From the NCBI GenBank assembly GCA_016719405.1, contig JADJZE010000021.1, positions 62,001 to 126,000 on the forward strand: DNA of 64,000 nt, in the 5' to 3' direction. The notes beneath the pieces are model-generated. The model was not told the DNA's origin. It saw nothing but the letters and a program-made list of their open reading frames with translations, and did no database searches. Position numbers and translations under genes: made by a program. Below are positions 9,674-17,457 of this stretch, one piece after another. Source of the stretch: Candidatus Aalborgicola lynettensis. GTDB lineage: Bacteria > Pseudomonadota > Gammaproteobacteria > Burkholderiales > Burkholderiaceae_C. Positions within the stretch are counted from its first letter, which is position 1; the number at the start of each line of letters is the position of its first letter.

Positions 9674-9740
9674 TAGACACCTGACCATGTCTACCTTACT
9701 ATCAATTCGCAATTACGCACTCACTTACTAGGGATTCACT

Positions 9741-10217
9741 ATGAAACTCAACTCTCTTATCGCCGCCTCGGCTATCGCGCTGGCTAGTTTCGGCGCTTCG
9801 GCCGAGCTGGCGGTAGCCTCGGACTCATTTCCGACAATGCCAGCTTCTCCAGCACTGTGGCAGCTGGTGCTTTTGCCGACGTTTGGACTTTCGACACTTC
9901 TGTTGTCGATGCAAATGCATGCATCACCAACATTCACCAGAAGTTCAGCAATTACATCACCAGCTTTGAACGCGGGCTACGATGGCAACATTTCACATCT
10001 ACAACCTCATCTATACAACCACCCTGTCCATTGAAGACTTACCTGGTAAGGCAGCCACACCTTGAGGATCAAAGGCTTTGCATCCGCTGGTGGCGCATCT
10101 TATGGCGGAAACATCGGGGTCACCGCTGTTCCCGAACCAGAAACCTACGCCATGCTGTTGGCTGGTCTGGGCCTGATGGGTGCGATTGCCCGCCGCCGCA
10201 ACAACAAAGCCGCCTAA
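9741..10217 (+). pseudogene. FxDxF-type PEP-CTERM protein, multiply frameshifted
   Basis: The 5' end encodes a clear signal peptide (MKLNSLIAASAIALASFGASA) and the 3' end a perfect PEP-CTERM anchor (AVPEPETYAMLLAGLGL followed by an arginine patch). In between, the coding sense moves through all three frames: AAGAFADVWTFDTS (the FxDxF signature) is in a second frame, TTTLSIEDLPGKAAT in a third, and RIKGFASAGGASYGG returns to the first. At least three indels are needed; two fit single-base losses in TTTT-CC and ACAACC runs. The uninterrupted frame gives only 97 residues. The encoded protein would have been exported and processed by an exosortase, which is not in this window. Sequencing error is possible, but three or more indels in 480 bases favour real decay. 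Confidence 0.75.
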
Positions 10218-10250
10218 TTCGCTGCTGCGTTGACCCAAAAAGGCTTGCCA
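10119..10250 (+). repeat. Duplicated PEP-CTERM 3' end, copy 1
   Basis: The last ~100 coding bases of the pseudogene, its stop and the start of its terminator are nearly identical to 11615-11746, with a constant offset of 1496 bases and no gaps. This points to recent duplication or gene conversion between the two genes. Confidence 0.8.
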
Positions 10251-10270
10251 ACTTTGGCAGGCCTTTTTTT
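10237..10270 (+). terminator. Intrinsic terminator after the PEP-CTERM pseudogene
   Basis: A 14-bp stem (AAAAAGGCTTGCCA with TGGCAGGCCTTTTT, one G-T wobble) encloses an ACTT loop and runs into seven T residues. The same terminator sequence recurs after the third PEP-CTERM gene. Confidence 0.85.
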
Positions 10271-10295
10271 GTGCAACATCAAAAATGCGCAAAAG

Positions 10296-10362
10296 CGGAC
10301 TTAATACACACTTTTAACCCACTCCCTCCGCACAAGGCAGGTTCGTTAGTCCGATTGGACTA
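10296..10362 (+). promoter_or_regulatory. Inverted-repeat motif, copy 3, with upstream half-site
   Basis: TAGTCCGATTGGACTA at 10347-10362 lies 102 bases before the ATG at 10449. A half-site CGGACTTAAT starts at 10296, again 51 bases before the core, and the flanking CTTAATNCACNCTTTT is shared with copy 1. Position and repetition suggest an activator or repressor site for the PEP-CTERM genes. Confidence 0.6.
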
Positions 10363-10448
10363 TTGCATACCTAGGGTAAGCCCTTGAAAATCGACAGGCT
10401 TGGCTGGGACTCCTCGGCCACATTTACTTTCAAACTGAGGAAGAACCC

Positions 10449-11069
10449 ATGAAATTATCAAAAACTTTACTGACAGGGGCTGTATTGGCGGCGCTGTCGC
10501 CATTCACGATGGCCGCGTCATTTACCAATGGCGGCTTCGAGTCTTCCACTTTTTCTGGCTCCTTTGCAACCTATTCGGCGGGATCTCTTGACCTGACCGG
10601 CTGGACTATCGAAGAAGGTAGCGTTGACCTGATCAACAACTACTGGCAACCCTCTTCAGGCGACTACAGCCTGGATTTGAGTGGCAACGGTGATGGCGTC
10701 ATCTCGCAAGCCTTTGATACCGTGGTCGGAACCACTTACACGGTGTCCTTTGACATGGCTGGCAACCCCGATGACAGCGACAAAGTCAAAACCGTGCAAG
10801 TCGGTTTGAGCCAACAGCCCTTGTACACTTTTAATACCACTGGCCGTACCCGCACCGACATGGGCTGGGTAACCCAATCCTTCACGTTCACTGCCGTGGC
10901 GACCAGCAGCACCCTGCACTTCGCCAGCGTTCAGGATTCGGCTTATGGCGTTGCGCTGGACAACATTTCTGTAACTGCCGTACCCGAACCAGAAACGTAC
11001 GCCATGCTGTTGGCAGGTTTAGGCCTCATTGGTACGCTTGCGCGTCGCCGCAAATCTTCTTCTAAGTAA
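10449..11069 (+). CDS. PEP-CTERM protein, DUF642/choice-of-anchor C type
   Basis: A 206-residue exported protein with a signal peptide (about 1-22), a single beta-rich DUF642-like domain and a C-terminal PEP-CTERM signal (AVPEPETYAMLLAGLGL, then ARRRK). Family landmarks are NGGFES, LTGWTIEEGSVDLI, YSLDLSG, YTVSFDMAGNPD and ALDNISVTAV. Such proteins are sorted by exosortase to the cell surface or extracellular matrix; their role is often linked to exopolysaccharide and floc formation (family knowledge). GAGGAAG precedes the ATG with good spacing. The paralogue at 11084 begins 14 bases after this stop, so the two are probably co-transcribed from the promoter region containing motif copy 3. Confidence 0.88.
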   Translation: MKLSKTLLTGAVLAALSPFTMAASFTNGGFESSTFSGSFATYSAGSLDLTGWTIEEGSVDLINNYWQPSSGDYSLDLSGNGDGVISQAFDTVVGTTYTVSFDMAGNPDDSDKVKTVQVGLSQQPLYTFNTTGRTRTDMGWVTQSFTFTAVATSSTLHFASVQDSAYGVALDNISVTAVPEPETYAMLLAGLGLIGTLARRRKSSSK

Positions 11070-11083
11070 TCAGGGTTTTCGAC

Positions 11084-11713
11084 ATGAAATATATCAACGC
11101 ATCTTTGGCAGGTTTGGCCTTGGTGGCCTGTGCAGCACAAGCGGGCGCTACAGAATTGGTCGTTAATGGCGGTTTTGAGAGCAACACCGTGCTCAGTGGT
11201 ACTTTCGACACTTTTTACAACGCCACGCAGGGCCTGACCGGCTGGAATATTGACTTCAATTCGGTGGACCTGGTTAGCAGCAATTACTGGGATCCAGCCG
11301 CAGGCGTCAACAGCCTGGACCTGAACGGCGCAAAAAAAAGCGGCATCAGCCAGATTTTGAATACCGTCGCAGGTCAAACTTACAACCTGTCGTTTGACCT
11401 CGCTGGCAACTTTGAGGGATCACCCGTCATCAAAAAAATGTCGATCAACATTGGGCCTCACGGTCTGTACAGCTTTGACACCACGGGAAAAAGCAAGCAC
11501 AACATGGGCTGGGAACACTACACCACGACCTTTGTCGCGCAAAGTTCCAGCACGGCATTGTCTTTTGTCAGCAATGTCCCTGGTGCATATGGTTCCGCGC
11601 TGGACAACATTTCTGTCACCGCCGTTCCCGAACCCGAAACCTACGCCATGCTGTTGGCTGGTCTGGGCGTGATGGGTGCGATTGCCCGTCGCCGCAACAA
11701 CAAAGCTGCCTAA
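11084..11713 (+). CDS. PEP-CTERM protein, DUF642/choice-of-anchor C type (paralogue)
   Basis: A 209-residue paralogue of the preceding gene with the same layout: signal peptide (about 1-22), NGGFESN, LTGWNIDFNSVDLV, NSLDLNG, YNLSFDLAGN, ALDNISVTAV and the PEP-CTERM anchor VPEPETYAMLLAGLGV with ARRR. Its middle has diverged from the neighbour, while its last ~100 bases match those of the upstream pseudogene almost exactly, so the 3' end has been homogenised. The ribosome site is weak, which fits translational dependence on the preceding gene. A terminator follows. Confidence 0.88.
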   Translation: MKYINASLAGLALVACAAQAGATELVVNGGFESNTVLSGTFDTFYNATQGLTGWNIDFNSVDLVSSNYWDPAAGVNSLDLNGAKKSGISQILNTVAGQTYNLSFDLAGNFEGSPVIKKMSINIGPHGLYSFDTTGKSKHNMGWEHYTTTFVAQSSSTALSFVSNVPGAYGSALDNISVTAVPEPETYAMLLAGLGVMGAIARRRNNKAA

Positions 11714-11746
11714 TTCGCTGCTGCGTTCACACCAAAAGGCTTGCCA
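11615..11746 (+). repeat. Duplicated PEP-CTERM 3' end, copy 2
   Basis: The partner of 10119-10250. It covers the PEP-CTERM anchor codons, the stop codon at the same relative place and the left arm of the terminator. Confidence 0.8.
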
Positions 11747-11762
11747 TCTGGCAGGCCTTTCT
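11735..11762 (+). terminator. Intrinsic terminator of the PEP-CTERM operon
   Basis: AAAGGCTTGCCA and TGGCAGGCCTTT form a 12-bp stem (one wobble) around TC, followed by a short pyrimidine tract. The stem is almost identical to the terminator at 10237. Confidence 0.8.
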
Positions 11763-11822
11763 TGTTTGTGGGCATTCGGGCCAGGCAAAACGCCACCACG
11801 CCGGTCCGATTGGCGAAGGCCA

Positions 11823-12281
11823 TCACTGGGCGTCCGCCGCCCCCGCCACCACCTTGCGTATCACCTCCCCGCCAAACCCCCGGCTGGCCAAAAACCGCAT
11901 CTGTTTGCCCCGCTCGGCAGCATCCACGGGCGGAGCACCAAACTTCTTGCGCCATACCGCGTGGGCGCGCTCCAGCTCGGTGGCGCGCAGTTGCTCTACC
12001 GCGTCCGCTACCGCCTCGGGCGCCAGCCCTTTGTTTTGCAGCTCCTGGCGGATGCGCTGGGTGCCCAGTTTGGCGCTGCGCCGGTGCAGCACGGATTCGA
12101 CCACGCGCTGTTCACTGATGAAGCCCTTGGCCTGCAGTTCGTCCAGCGCCCGCGCCAGACTGCCGGTCTCTTCCTCGTAGGGCTGCAGCTTGCGCTCCAG
12201 TTCGGCGCGCGAATGCTCACGCGCGCCCAACAGGCGCAGGGCGCGTCCCTTGAGGGAGAGTGGGGGGCGGTTCAGGGCCAT
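11823..12281 (-). CDS. recX: Regulatory protein RecX
   Basis: Binds RecA filaments and limits their extension. The 152-residue length is normal. RecX landmarks are LSLKGRALRLLGAREHSRAEL, LDELQAKGFISEQRVVES, RRSAKLGTQRIRQEL and the C-terminal RFLASRGFGGEVIRKVV. The ATG at 12281 (MALNRPPLSLKG) is preferred over a TTG eight codons upstream. It lies 104 bases downstream of recA on the same strand, the usual recA-recX order; the gap contains a copy of the dispersed repeat. Confidence 0.9.
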   Translation of the reverse strand: MALNRPPLSLKGRALRLLGAREHSRAELERKLQPYEEETGSLARALDELQAKGFISEQRVVESVLHRRSAKLGTQRIRQELQNKGLAPEAVADAVEQLRATELERAHAVWRKKFGAPPVDAAERGKQMRFLASRGFGGEVIRKVVAGAADAQ

Positions 12282-12343
12282 ACGGGGGTTGACTGCGGTG
12301 CGCAATGCGGCACCAGTGGCTTACGGCTACTGATTGCCACTGA

Positions 12344-12400
12344 TTGCTCCTATTTTTATAGCTGCTTGCGCACGCCAGACGGGCGCTAATCGGCTTTTTT
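12344..12400 (+). repeat. Dispersed repeat family 1, copy A
   Basis: Contains TAGCTGCTTGCGCACG followed by CCAGACGGGCGCTAAT. It fills the recA-recX gap and supplies the recA stop codon and its last few codons. Confidence 0.8.
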
Positions 12401-13477
12401 GCTTGCAGCTTTGGGCTTGACTTCGGACTCCGGGGTACCGGGCAGCAAGGGGATACCCAGCGATGCACGCACCTTGTTTTCGATCTCCTTGGACAGCGCC
12501 GGGTTCTCGCGCAAAAACTCACGGGCGTTGTCGCGGCCCTGGCCGATTTTTTCGCCGTTGTAGGCGTACCAGGCGCCGGATTTGTCCAGGATGTTGGCGT
12601 TGACACCCATGTCGATGATTTCTCCCTCGCGACTGATGCCTTCACCAAACAAAATGTCGAACTCGGCCGTCTTGAACGGCGGGCTGACCTTGTTTTTGAC
12701 CACCTTGACCTTGGTCTCGTTACCGATGGAGTCGTCACCCTTTTTGATGGTGCCGGTGCGGCGAATGTCCAGCCGCACCGAGGCGTAAAACTTGAGCGCG
12801 TTGCCGCCGGTAGTGGTCTCGGGGCTGCCGAACATGACGCCAATCTTCATGCGGATCTGGTTGATGAAGATGACCATGCAGTTGGTCTTTTTGATGTGGG
12901 CGGTGAGCTTGCGCAGGGCCTGGCTCATCAGCCGCGCTTGCAGGCCCGGCAGGCTGTCGCCCATTTCGCCTTCGAGTTCGGCCTTGGGCGTCAGCGCCGC
13001 CACCGAGTCAACCACGATCAGGTCCACCGCACCGGAGCGCACCAGGCTATCGACAATTTCCAGCGCCTGTTCACCGGTGTCGGGCTGGCTGATCAGCAGG
13101 TCTTGCAGGTTGACGCCCAGTTTTTGCGCGTACTGGATGTCCAGCGCGTGTTCGGCATCGACAAAGGCGCATTGGCCGCCCTGTTTTTGCATTTCGGCAA
13201 TCACCTGCAGCGTCAGTGTGGTTTTGCCGGAAGACTCGGGGCCGTAGATTTCGACCACCCGGCCACGGGGCAGGCCGCCCACGCCCAGCGCAATGTCCAG
13301 CCCCAGGGAGCCGGTGGAGACGACCTGAATGTCCTCAATCACCTCGCCCTCGCCCAGGCGCATGATGGTGCCTTTGCCAAACTGCTTTTCGATCTGGGCC
13401 AGTGCCACTTGCAGGGCTTTGGCTTTTTCGCTGTTGGCGCCGTTCAGGTTGCCGGGGTTCTTGACAGGTGCGTCCAT
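12386..13477 (-). CDS. recA: Recombinase RecA
   Basis: The 363-residue ATP-dependent strand-exchange protein and SOS co-protease. Walker A is GPESSGKT (79-86), and MKIGVMFGSPETTTGGNAL carries the DNA-binding L2 loop. The start is the ATG at 13477 behind AAGGAG; the open frame extends seven codons to a TTG without similarity. A LexA-like box lies upstream. The last residues (KKAD) and the stop fall inside a dispersed repeat copy. Confidence 0.98.
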   Translation of the reverse strand: MDAPVKNPGNLNGANSEKAKALQVALAQIEKQFGKGTIMRLGEGEVIEDIQVVSTGSLGLDIALGVGGLPRGRVVEIYGPESSGKTTLTLQVIAEMQKQGGQCAFVDAEHALDIQYAQKLGVNLQDLLISQPDTGEQALEIVDSLVRSGAVDLIVVDSVAALTPKAELEGEMGDSLPGLQARLMSQALRKLTAHIKKTNCMVIFINQIRMKIGVMFGSPETTTGGNALKFYASVRLDIRRTGTIKKGDDSIGNETKVKVVKNKVSPPFKTAEFDILFGEGISREGEIIDMGVNANILDKSGAWYAYNGEKIGQGRDNAREFLRENPALSKEIENKVRASLGIPLLPGTPESEVKPKAASKKAD

Positions 13478-13536
13478 GGAAATCTCCTTAAAAATCAATG
13501 AATTGGCGCATTTCAGCGCTTGGGTTTAATTACAGG

Positions 13537-13552
13537 CTGGATACTTGAACAG
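13537..13552 (-). promoter_or_regulatory. LexA (SOS) box of recA
   Basis: On the minus strand the sequence is CTGTTCAAGTATCCAG, matching CTGT-N8-ACAG except for one base in the second half-site. It lies about 60 bases before the recA ATG, as expected for a LexA-controlled promoter. Confidence 0.7.
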
Positions 13553-13619
13553 TAGTTTACGTGCAGTTGTCGAAACCAGTAAACACATTTTTTAGTCAGT
13601 TTGCATTACCATTTATGGC

Positions 13620-14102
13620 ATGACGGAACCCACGCCACCCAGCACCGAAAGCTGGCGCCACAGCCACATGGGTCATTGGTTGCGCCTCGCCCTGGCGCGT
13701 TTTGACGCACGGGTGCTGGCGCTGATGGCGCACCACGCGGGTATGCCCTTGGGGCTGGCCAACCTGGTGGCGCGCGGGCAGGTGGGCGCGGCGCACATCC
13801 ACATCACCCGCCACCTGGCCACCGGCGGCTCGCGCCTGACCGAGTTGGCCCAGAGCGCGGGCATGAGCAAACAGGCCATGGGCGCTTTGGTGACCCAGTG
13901 CGAGGCCTGGGGCATGGTGGAGCGTGCGCCGGACCCCCACGACGCGCGGGCGCGGCTACTGCGCTTTACGCCCACCGGCCTGGCCTGGCTGCAGGCCTAC
14001 CGGGCGGCGGTGGAACAGGCCGAATTGGAGCTGCGTCAGGCGGTGGGCGACGAAGTGGCCACGGTTTTGTCGATTGGGCTGGAGGCCTACAGCAGCCAGT
14101 AG
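13620..14102 (+). CDS. MarR family transcriptional regulator
   Basis: A 160-residue winged-helix regulator. The helix-turn-helix is seen in GSRLTELAQSAGMSKQAMGALV and the wing in ERAPDPHDARARLLRFTPTG. It is probably a dimeric DNA-binding repressor; its ligand is not readable. It diverges from recA. No Shine-Dalgarno precedes the ATG at 13620, so leaderless or weak translation is possible. The next gene on the same strand is a response regulator, separated by a large palindrome, so co-transcription is doubtful. Confidence 0.85.
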   Translation: MTEPTPPSTESWRHSHMGHWLRLALARFDARVLALMAHHAGMPLGLANLVARGQVGAAHIHITRHLATGGSRLTELAQSAGMSKQAMGALVTQCEAWGMVERAPDPHDARARLLRFTPTGLAWLQAYRAAVEQAELELRQAVGDEVATVLSIGLEAYSSQ

Positions 14103-14135
14103 ATGTGCCGCATTGGTGGCGCACACGCGGCCCCG

Positions 14136-14171
14136 GGCGACTGGGGGCAAAACGTTTTGCCCCCAGTCGCC
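14136..14171. repeat. Perfect 36-bp palindrome
   Basis: Two 18-base arms meet without a spacer: GGCGACTGGGGGCAAAAC and its exact reverse complement. It lies between the MarR gene and the response regulator. It could act as a Rho-independent-like stop for marR, although there is no T tract after it, or as a protein-binding or cruciform site. Confidence 0.85.
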
Positions 14172-14249
14172 TGCGCACTCTCCTAGAATGCCAAAAACAC
14201 CACTGCAGCCTCTGACGGCCGACACGGTGACAACAACGAGGAGTCAGCC

Positions 14250-14924
14250 ATGCGCATTTTGATTGCCGAAGACGACCAGGTTCTCGCCGACGGACTGCTG
14301 CGCGCCCTGCGCAGTGCCGGTGCCGTGGTGGACCACGTGGCCAGTGGCTCGGAGGCCGACGCCGCCCTGATGACCAACACCGAGTTCGACCTGCTGATTC
14401 TGGACCTGGGCTTGCCCAAGATGCACGGCCTGGAGGTGCTGAAAAAGCTGCGCGGGCGCGGCTCTGCCCTGCCGGTGCTGATTCTCACCGCCGCCGACAG
14501 CGTGGAAGAGCGCGTCAAAGGGTTGGACTACGGCGCCGACGACTACATGGCCAAACCCTTCAGCCTGCAAGAGCTCGAAGCCCGCGTGCGCGCCCTGGTG
14601 CGCCGGGGCATGGGGGCCAACACCAGCAACATCAAGCACGGCCCGCTGGTGTACGACCAGGCCGGGCGCGTGGCCACCATCGACGGCAAAATGGTCGAGC
14701 TGTCGGCCCGCGAACTGGGCCTTTTGGAAGTGCTGCTGCAACGTGCCGGGCGCCTGGTCAGCAAAGACCAGCTGGTGGAGCGCCTGTGCGAGTGGGGCGA
14801 AGAGGTGAGCAACAACGCCATTGAGGTCTACATCCACCGCCTGCGCAAAAAGATCGAGAAAGGCCCCATCCGCATTGCCACCGTACGCGGCCTGGGCTAC
14901 TGCCTTGAGAAGATTCCATCCTAA
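14250..14924 (+). CDS. OmpR-family response regulator (TctD/QseB-like)
   Basis: A 224-residue two-component regulator. The receiver domain has the acidic pocket EDD (7-9), phospho-acceptor Asp52 in LILDLGLPK and the conserved lysine in MAKPF. The C-terminal winged helix ends with IEVYIHRLRKKIE and VRGLGYCLEK. GAGGAG precedes the ATG. The sensor kinase gene follows 182 bases downstream, an unusually wide gap for such a pair, filled by GC-rich sequence and a dispersed repeat copy. Confidence 0.93.
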   Translation: MRILIAEDDQVLADGLLRALRSAGAVVDHVASGSEADAALMTNTEFDLLILDLGLPKMHGLEVLKKLRGRGSALPVLILTAADSVEERVKGLDYGADDYMAKPFSLQELEARVRALVRRGMGANTSNIKHGPLVYDQAGRVATIDGKMVELSARELGLLEVLLQRAGRLVSKDQLVERLCEWGEEVSNNAIEVYIHRLRKKIEKGPIRIATVRGLGYCLEKIPS

Positions 14925-14935
14925 GGATATGGCCC

Positions 14936-15012
14936 CCACGCTCCACCGCGCGCGGGCCCAGGGGGCTAATTCCCTGGGGCGGCCGCGGGCCGGCCCGGGG
15001 GCCGGGCGGCGG
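14936..15012. other. Very GC-rich spacer with hairpins
   Basis: A run of almost pure G and C between the response regulator and its kinase. CCCAGGG and CCCTGGG form a 7-bp stem, followed by overlapping GGCCGG/CCGGCC self-complementary stretches. It may reduce kinase expression relative to the regulator; this is inference. Confidence 0.5.
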
Positions 15013-15016
15013 AATT

Positions 15017-15080
15017 TATTGCTATGCTTTTGGTAGCTGCTTGCGCACGACTAGCAAGCGCAAATGGCCATTTTTGCTTG
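15017..15080 (+). repeat. Dispersed repeat family 1, copy B
   Basis: TTGCTATGCTTTTGGTAGCTGCTTGCGCACG followed by CAAGCGCAAATGGCCATTTTTGCTT (shown here in pieces). It is the fullest intergenic copy and lies just before the kinase start. Confidence 0.8.
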
Positions 15081-15106
15081 CAAACCGACAGCACGGGCGG
15101 GGCTTT

Positions 15107-16573
15107 GTGAAAATCTTCCAGCGCGAGCAACGCAGCCTGTTCGGAGAAATTCTGGACTGGATGCTCACGCCGCTGATGCTGCTGTGGCCCATCAGCCTGG
15201 TGCTGACCTGGCTGGTGGCGCAAAGCATTGCCGGCAAACCGTTTGACCGTGCACTGGAGTACAACGTGGGGGCGTTGGCGCGGCTGATTACGGTCGGCGA
15301 CGGGCGCAATGCCCAGTTCACCCTGCCCTTGCCCGCACGTGAATTGCTGCGCGCCGACGATCTCGACACCGTCTACTACCAGGTCCTGGGGGCCCATGGC
15401 GAATACCTCAGCGGCGAGATGGGTTTGCCCGCCCCGGCCGCAGACGAAAAAATCGTCCCCGGCGAAGTGCGCATGCGCGACGACGAGTTCCGCGGCAACA
15501 CCATCAAGGTGGCTTACACCTGGGTGCAGCTGGACTTGCCCAACGCCCGCCCGGCCCTGGTACAGGTGGCCGAAACCATGGACAAACGCTCGGTGCTGGC
15601 GACCGAAATTGTCAAGGGCGTGATGCTGCCGCAATTTGTGGTGCTGCCACTGGCCGTGCTGCTGGTATGGCTGGCGCTGGCGCAGGCCATCAAACCCCTG
15701 CACCACCTGGAGGAACGCATCCGCGCCCGCAGCCCCGACGACATGAGCCCACTGGAGGTGGAGGCCGTGCCGCTGGAGGTGGTGCCCCTGGTGGAGTCGG
15801 TCAACGACCTGCTGCTGCGCCTGAAAGACTCGATTGCCACCCAAAAACGCTTTCTGGCCGACGCCGCACACCAGCTCAAGACGCCACTGGCGGGCTTGCG
15901 CATGCAGGCCGATCTGGCACAACGCGCCGGTGCCAGTGCCGAAGACCTGAAGCAGTCTTTGCGCCAGATTGGGCGCTCCAGCATCCGCGCTACGCACACC
16001 GTCAACCAGTTGCTGGCCCTGGCGCGCGCCGAAGGCAGTGGCACCGCCATGAACCGCCAGCCCTGCGATCTGGCGCGCCTGACCATGGAGGTGGTGCGCG
16101 ATTGTGTGCCACGCGCCATGGACAAACACATCGATGTGGGTTTTGAGGGCGCACAACCCGGCACCCCAGGCGTGACCGTGCAGGGCAACCCGACCCTGCT
16201 CAAAGAAATGGTGCGCAACCTGATGGACAACGCCCTCAACTACACCCCCTCCAGCGCCGAAGCGCCGGGCATCATCACCGCGCGCGTGCTGCTGGAGCCG
16301 GTGAACCACGCCCTGGTGCTGCAGGTGGAAGATACCGGCCCGGGCATTGCGCTGGCCGAACGCGAACTGGTGTTTCAGCCGTTTTACCGCGCGTTGGGCA
16401 CCGAGGCCGACGGCTCCGGCCTGGGCCTGTCCATCGTGCTGGAAATTGCGCGCCAGCACCACGCCAGCGTCACCGTTGGCGATGGCCACCCGGGGCAGGT
16501 GCCGGTGGGAGCCTGCTTTACCGTGCGGTTTACCGGCACGGCGCCCGGGGTTTCAACACCGGCTCTGGCCTGA
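15107..16573 (+). CDS. Two-component sensor histidine kinase (TctE/QseC-like)
   Basis: A 488-residue inner-membrane kinase, partner of the preceding regulator. Two membrane segments (about 16-40 and 170-192) flank a periplasmic sensor domain; a HAMP-like linker leads to H-box ADAAHQLKTPLAGL (His255), N-box NLMDNALNY, G1 VEDTGPGIA and G2 GSGLGLSIV. The GTG at 15107 (VKIFQREQRSLFGE) is preferred, with GGGCGGGG upstream. The open frame extends 22 codons to a TTG, but that part is encoded by the dispersed repeat. TctE-like kinases often respond to carboxylates, which cannot be decided here. Confidence 0.9.
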   Translation: MKIFQREQRSLFGEILDWMLTPLMLLWPISLVLTWLVAQSIAGKPFDRALEYNVGALARLITVGDGRNAQFTLPLPARELLRADDLDTVYYQVLGAHGEYLSGEMGLPAPAADEKIVPGEVRMRDDEFRGNTIKVAYTWVQLDLPNARPALVQVAETMDKRSVLATEIVKGVMLPQFVVLPLAVLLVWLALAQAIKPLHHLEERIRARSPDDMSPLEVEAVPLEVVPLVESVNDLLLRLKDSIATQKRFLADAAHQLKTPLAGLRMQADLAQRAGASAEDLKQSLRQIGRSSIRATHTVNQLLALARAEGSGTAMNRQPCDLARLTMEVVRDCVPRAMDKHIDVGFEGAQPGTPGVTVQGNPTLLKEMVRNLMDNALNYTPSSAEAPGIITARVLLEPVNHALVLQVEDTGPGIALAERELVFQPFYRALGTEADGSGLGLSIVLEIARQHHASVTVGDGHPGQVPVGACFTVRFTGTAPGVSTPALA

Positions 16574-16683
16574 GCGTGTCCACCCGCGCCACAGGGCAGA
16601 TGGCTTGAGGAATCTGGGAAACTGGGACAGAATGATTTTTTGGTGCACGCACAGTGCGTATTCACCACATCAAGGAGTTCGCC

Positions 16684-17415
16684 ATGGCTTGGTGCACGCG
16701 GTCGACGTTCAATCGGCGCAGTCTGTTGGCTTGTGTTTTGCTGACAGCATCGCTGTGCGCAGCGGCCAACCCTGTACTCAAGGGGGCTTGGTCGGGCACC
16801 GTTGCGGGTGACGCATTTGCGGTGGTATTCGACGGCAAAGGGGGAGGCACCGCCAACGGCCGGCCAATCCGCTACCAGACGCAAGGCAACGTGCTGTTCG
16901 TAGAAGACGCCGGGGATGTCGCGGCCTACACCTTTGACATCCAGGGCAGCAAGCTGGTCGTAGCCGGTGGTGCCTTCGATCAGCCCGTCACACTGACCCG
17001 CGGTACCGCCAGCGCGACTGCAGCGGCCAAACGCAGCCCGCCCAGCGGTGGATCGGTGGCAGGCATCCAAGCCGCGATGGTGGGGAAGTGGTGCAAGGTC
17101 TCCAGCTTTACAGCCAACGCGGGCGGCGGTTCACAGAGTTCAGCCTGTTTTGCGCTGCGTGGCGACGGCAGCTACAGTTATGGCGCGGAGTCCAGCATGT
17201 CGGCCCAGGCGCCGGGCATGTGGGGCGGCACCGCATCGTCCAGCGGTGACGCGGGCCGCTGGAGCGCCACCGAGCGCACGCTCACTGCGCATTCCCAATC
17301 CGGCCAGGTCAACACCTACCAACTGGAAAAGCGCAACCACCCCCGCAACCGCGACCCCATGCTCTGCCTGGACGGCGAGTGTTACGTGAGTTACTGGCAA
17401 AAAGCCCCGTGGTAG
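16684..17415 (+). CDS. Secreted protein of unknown function
   Basis: A 243-residue protein with an N-terminal signal peptide (about 10-30, cleavage near CAAA-N). The first half is beta-rich with glycine turns (GAWSGTVAGDAFAVVFDG); the second starts at MVGKWCKVS, contains four cysteines and ends in LCLDGECYVSYWQK, suggesting a disulfide-bonded periplasmic domain. I do not recognise the family. AAGGAG sits before the ATG at 16684, preferred over a GTG ten codons upstream. It stands alone between the two-component system and a convergent SPOR gene. Confidence 0.7.
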   Translation: MAWCTRSTFNRRSLLACVLLTASLCAAANPVLKGAWSGTVAGDAFAVVFDGKGGGTANGRPIRYQTQGNVLFVEDAGDVAAYTFDIQGSKLVVAGGAFDQPVTLTRGTASATAAAKRSPPSGGSVAGIQAAMVGKWCKVSSFTANAGGGSQSSACFALRGDGSYSYGAESSMSAQAPGMWGGTASSSGDAGRWSATERTLTAHSQSGQVNTYQLEKRNHPRNRDPMLCLDGECYVSYWQKAPW

Positions 17416-17457
17416 TGCGTAGGCTGGGTGCCGATGGGGCCTCGCCGCAGTTGCGCT

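Noticed and set aside
9491..11800. Exosortase or EPS gene accompanying the PEP-CTERM cluster
   Set aside because: Neighbours are nadA and recX; no eight-helix exosortase frame exists in the window.
14966..16489. 507-codon minus-strand frame opposite the sensor kinase
   Set aside because: His/Gln-rich shadow of a protein with all histidine-kinase motifs in order.
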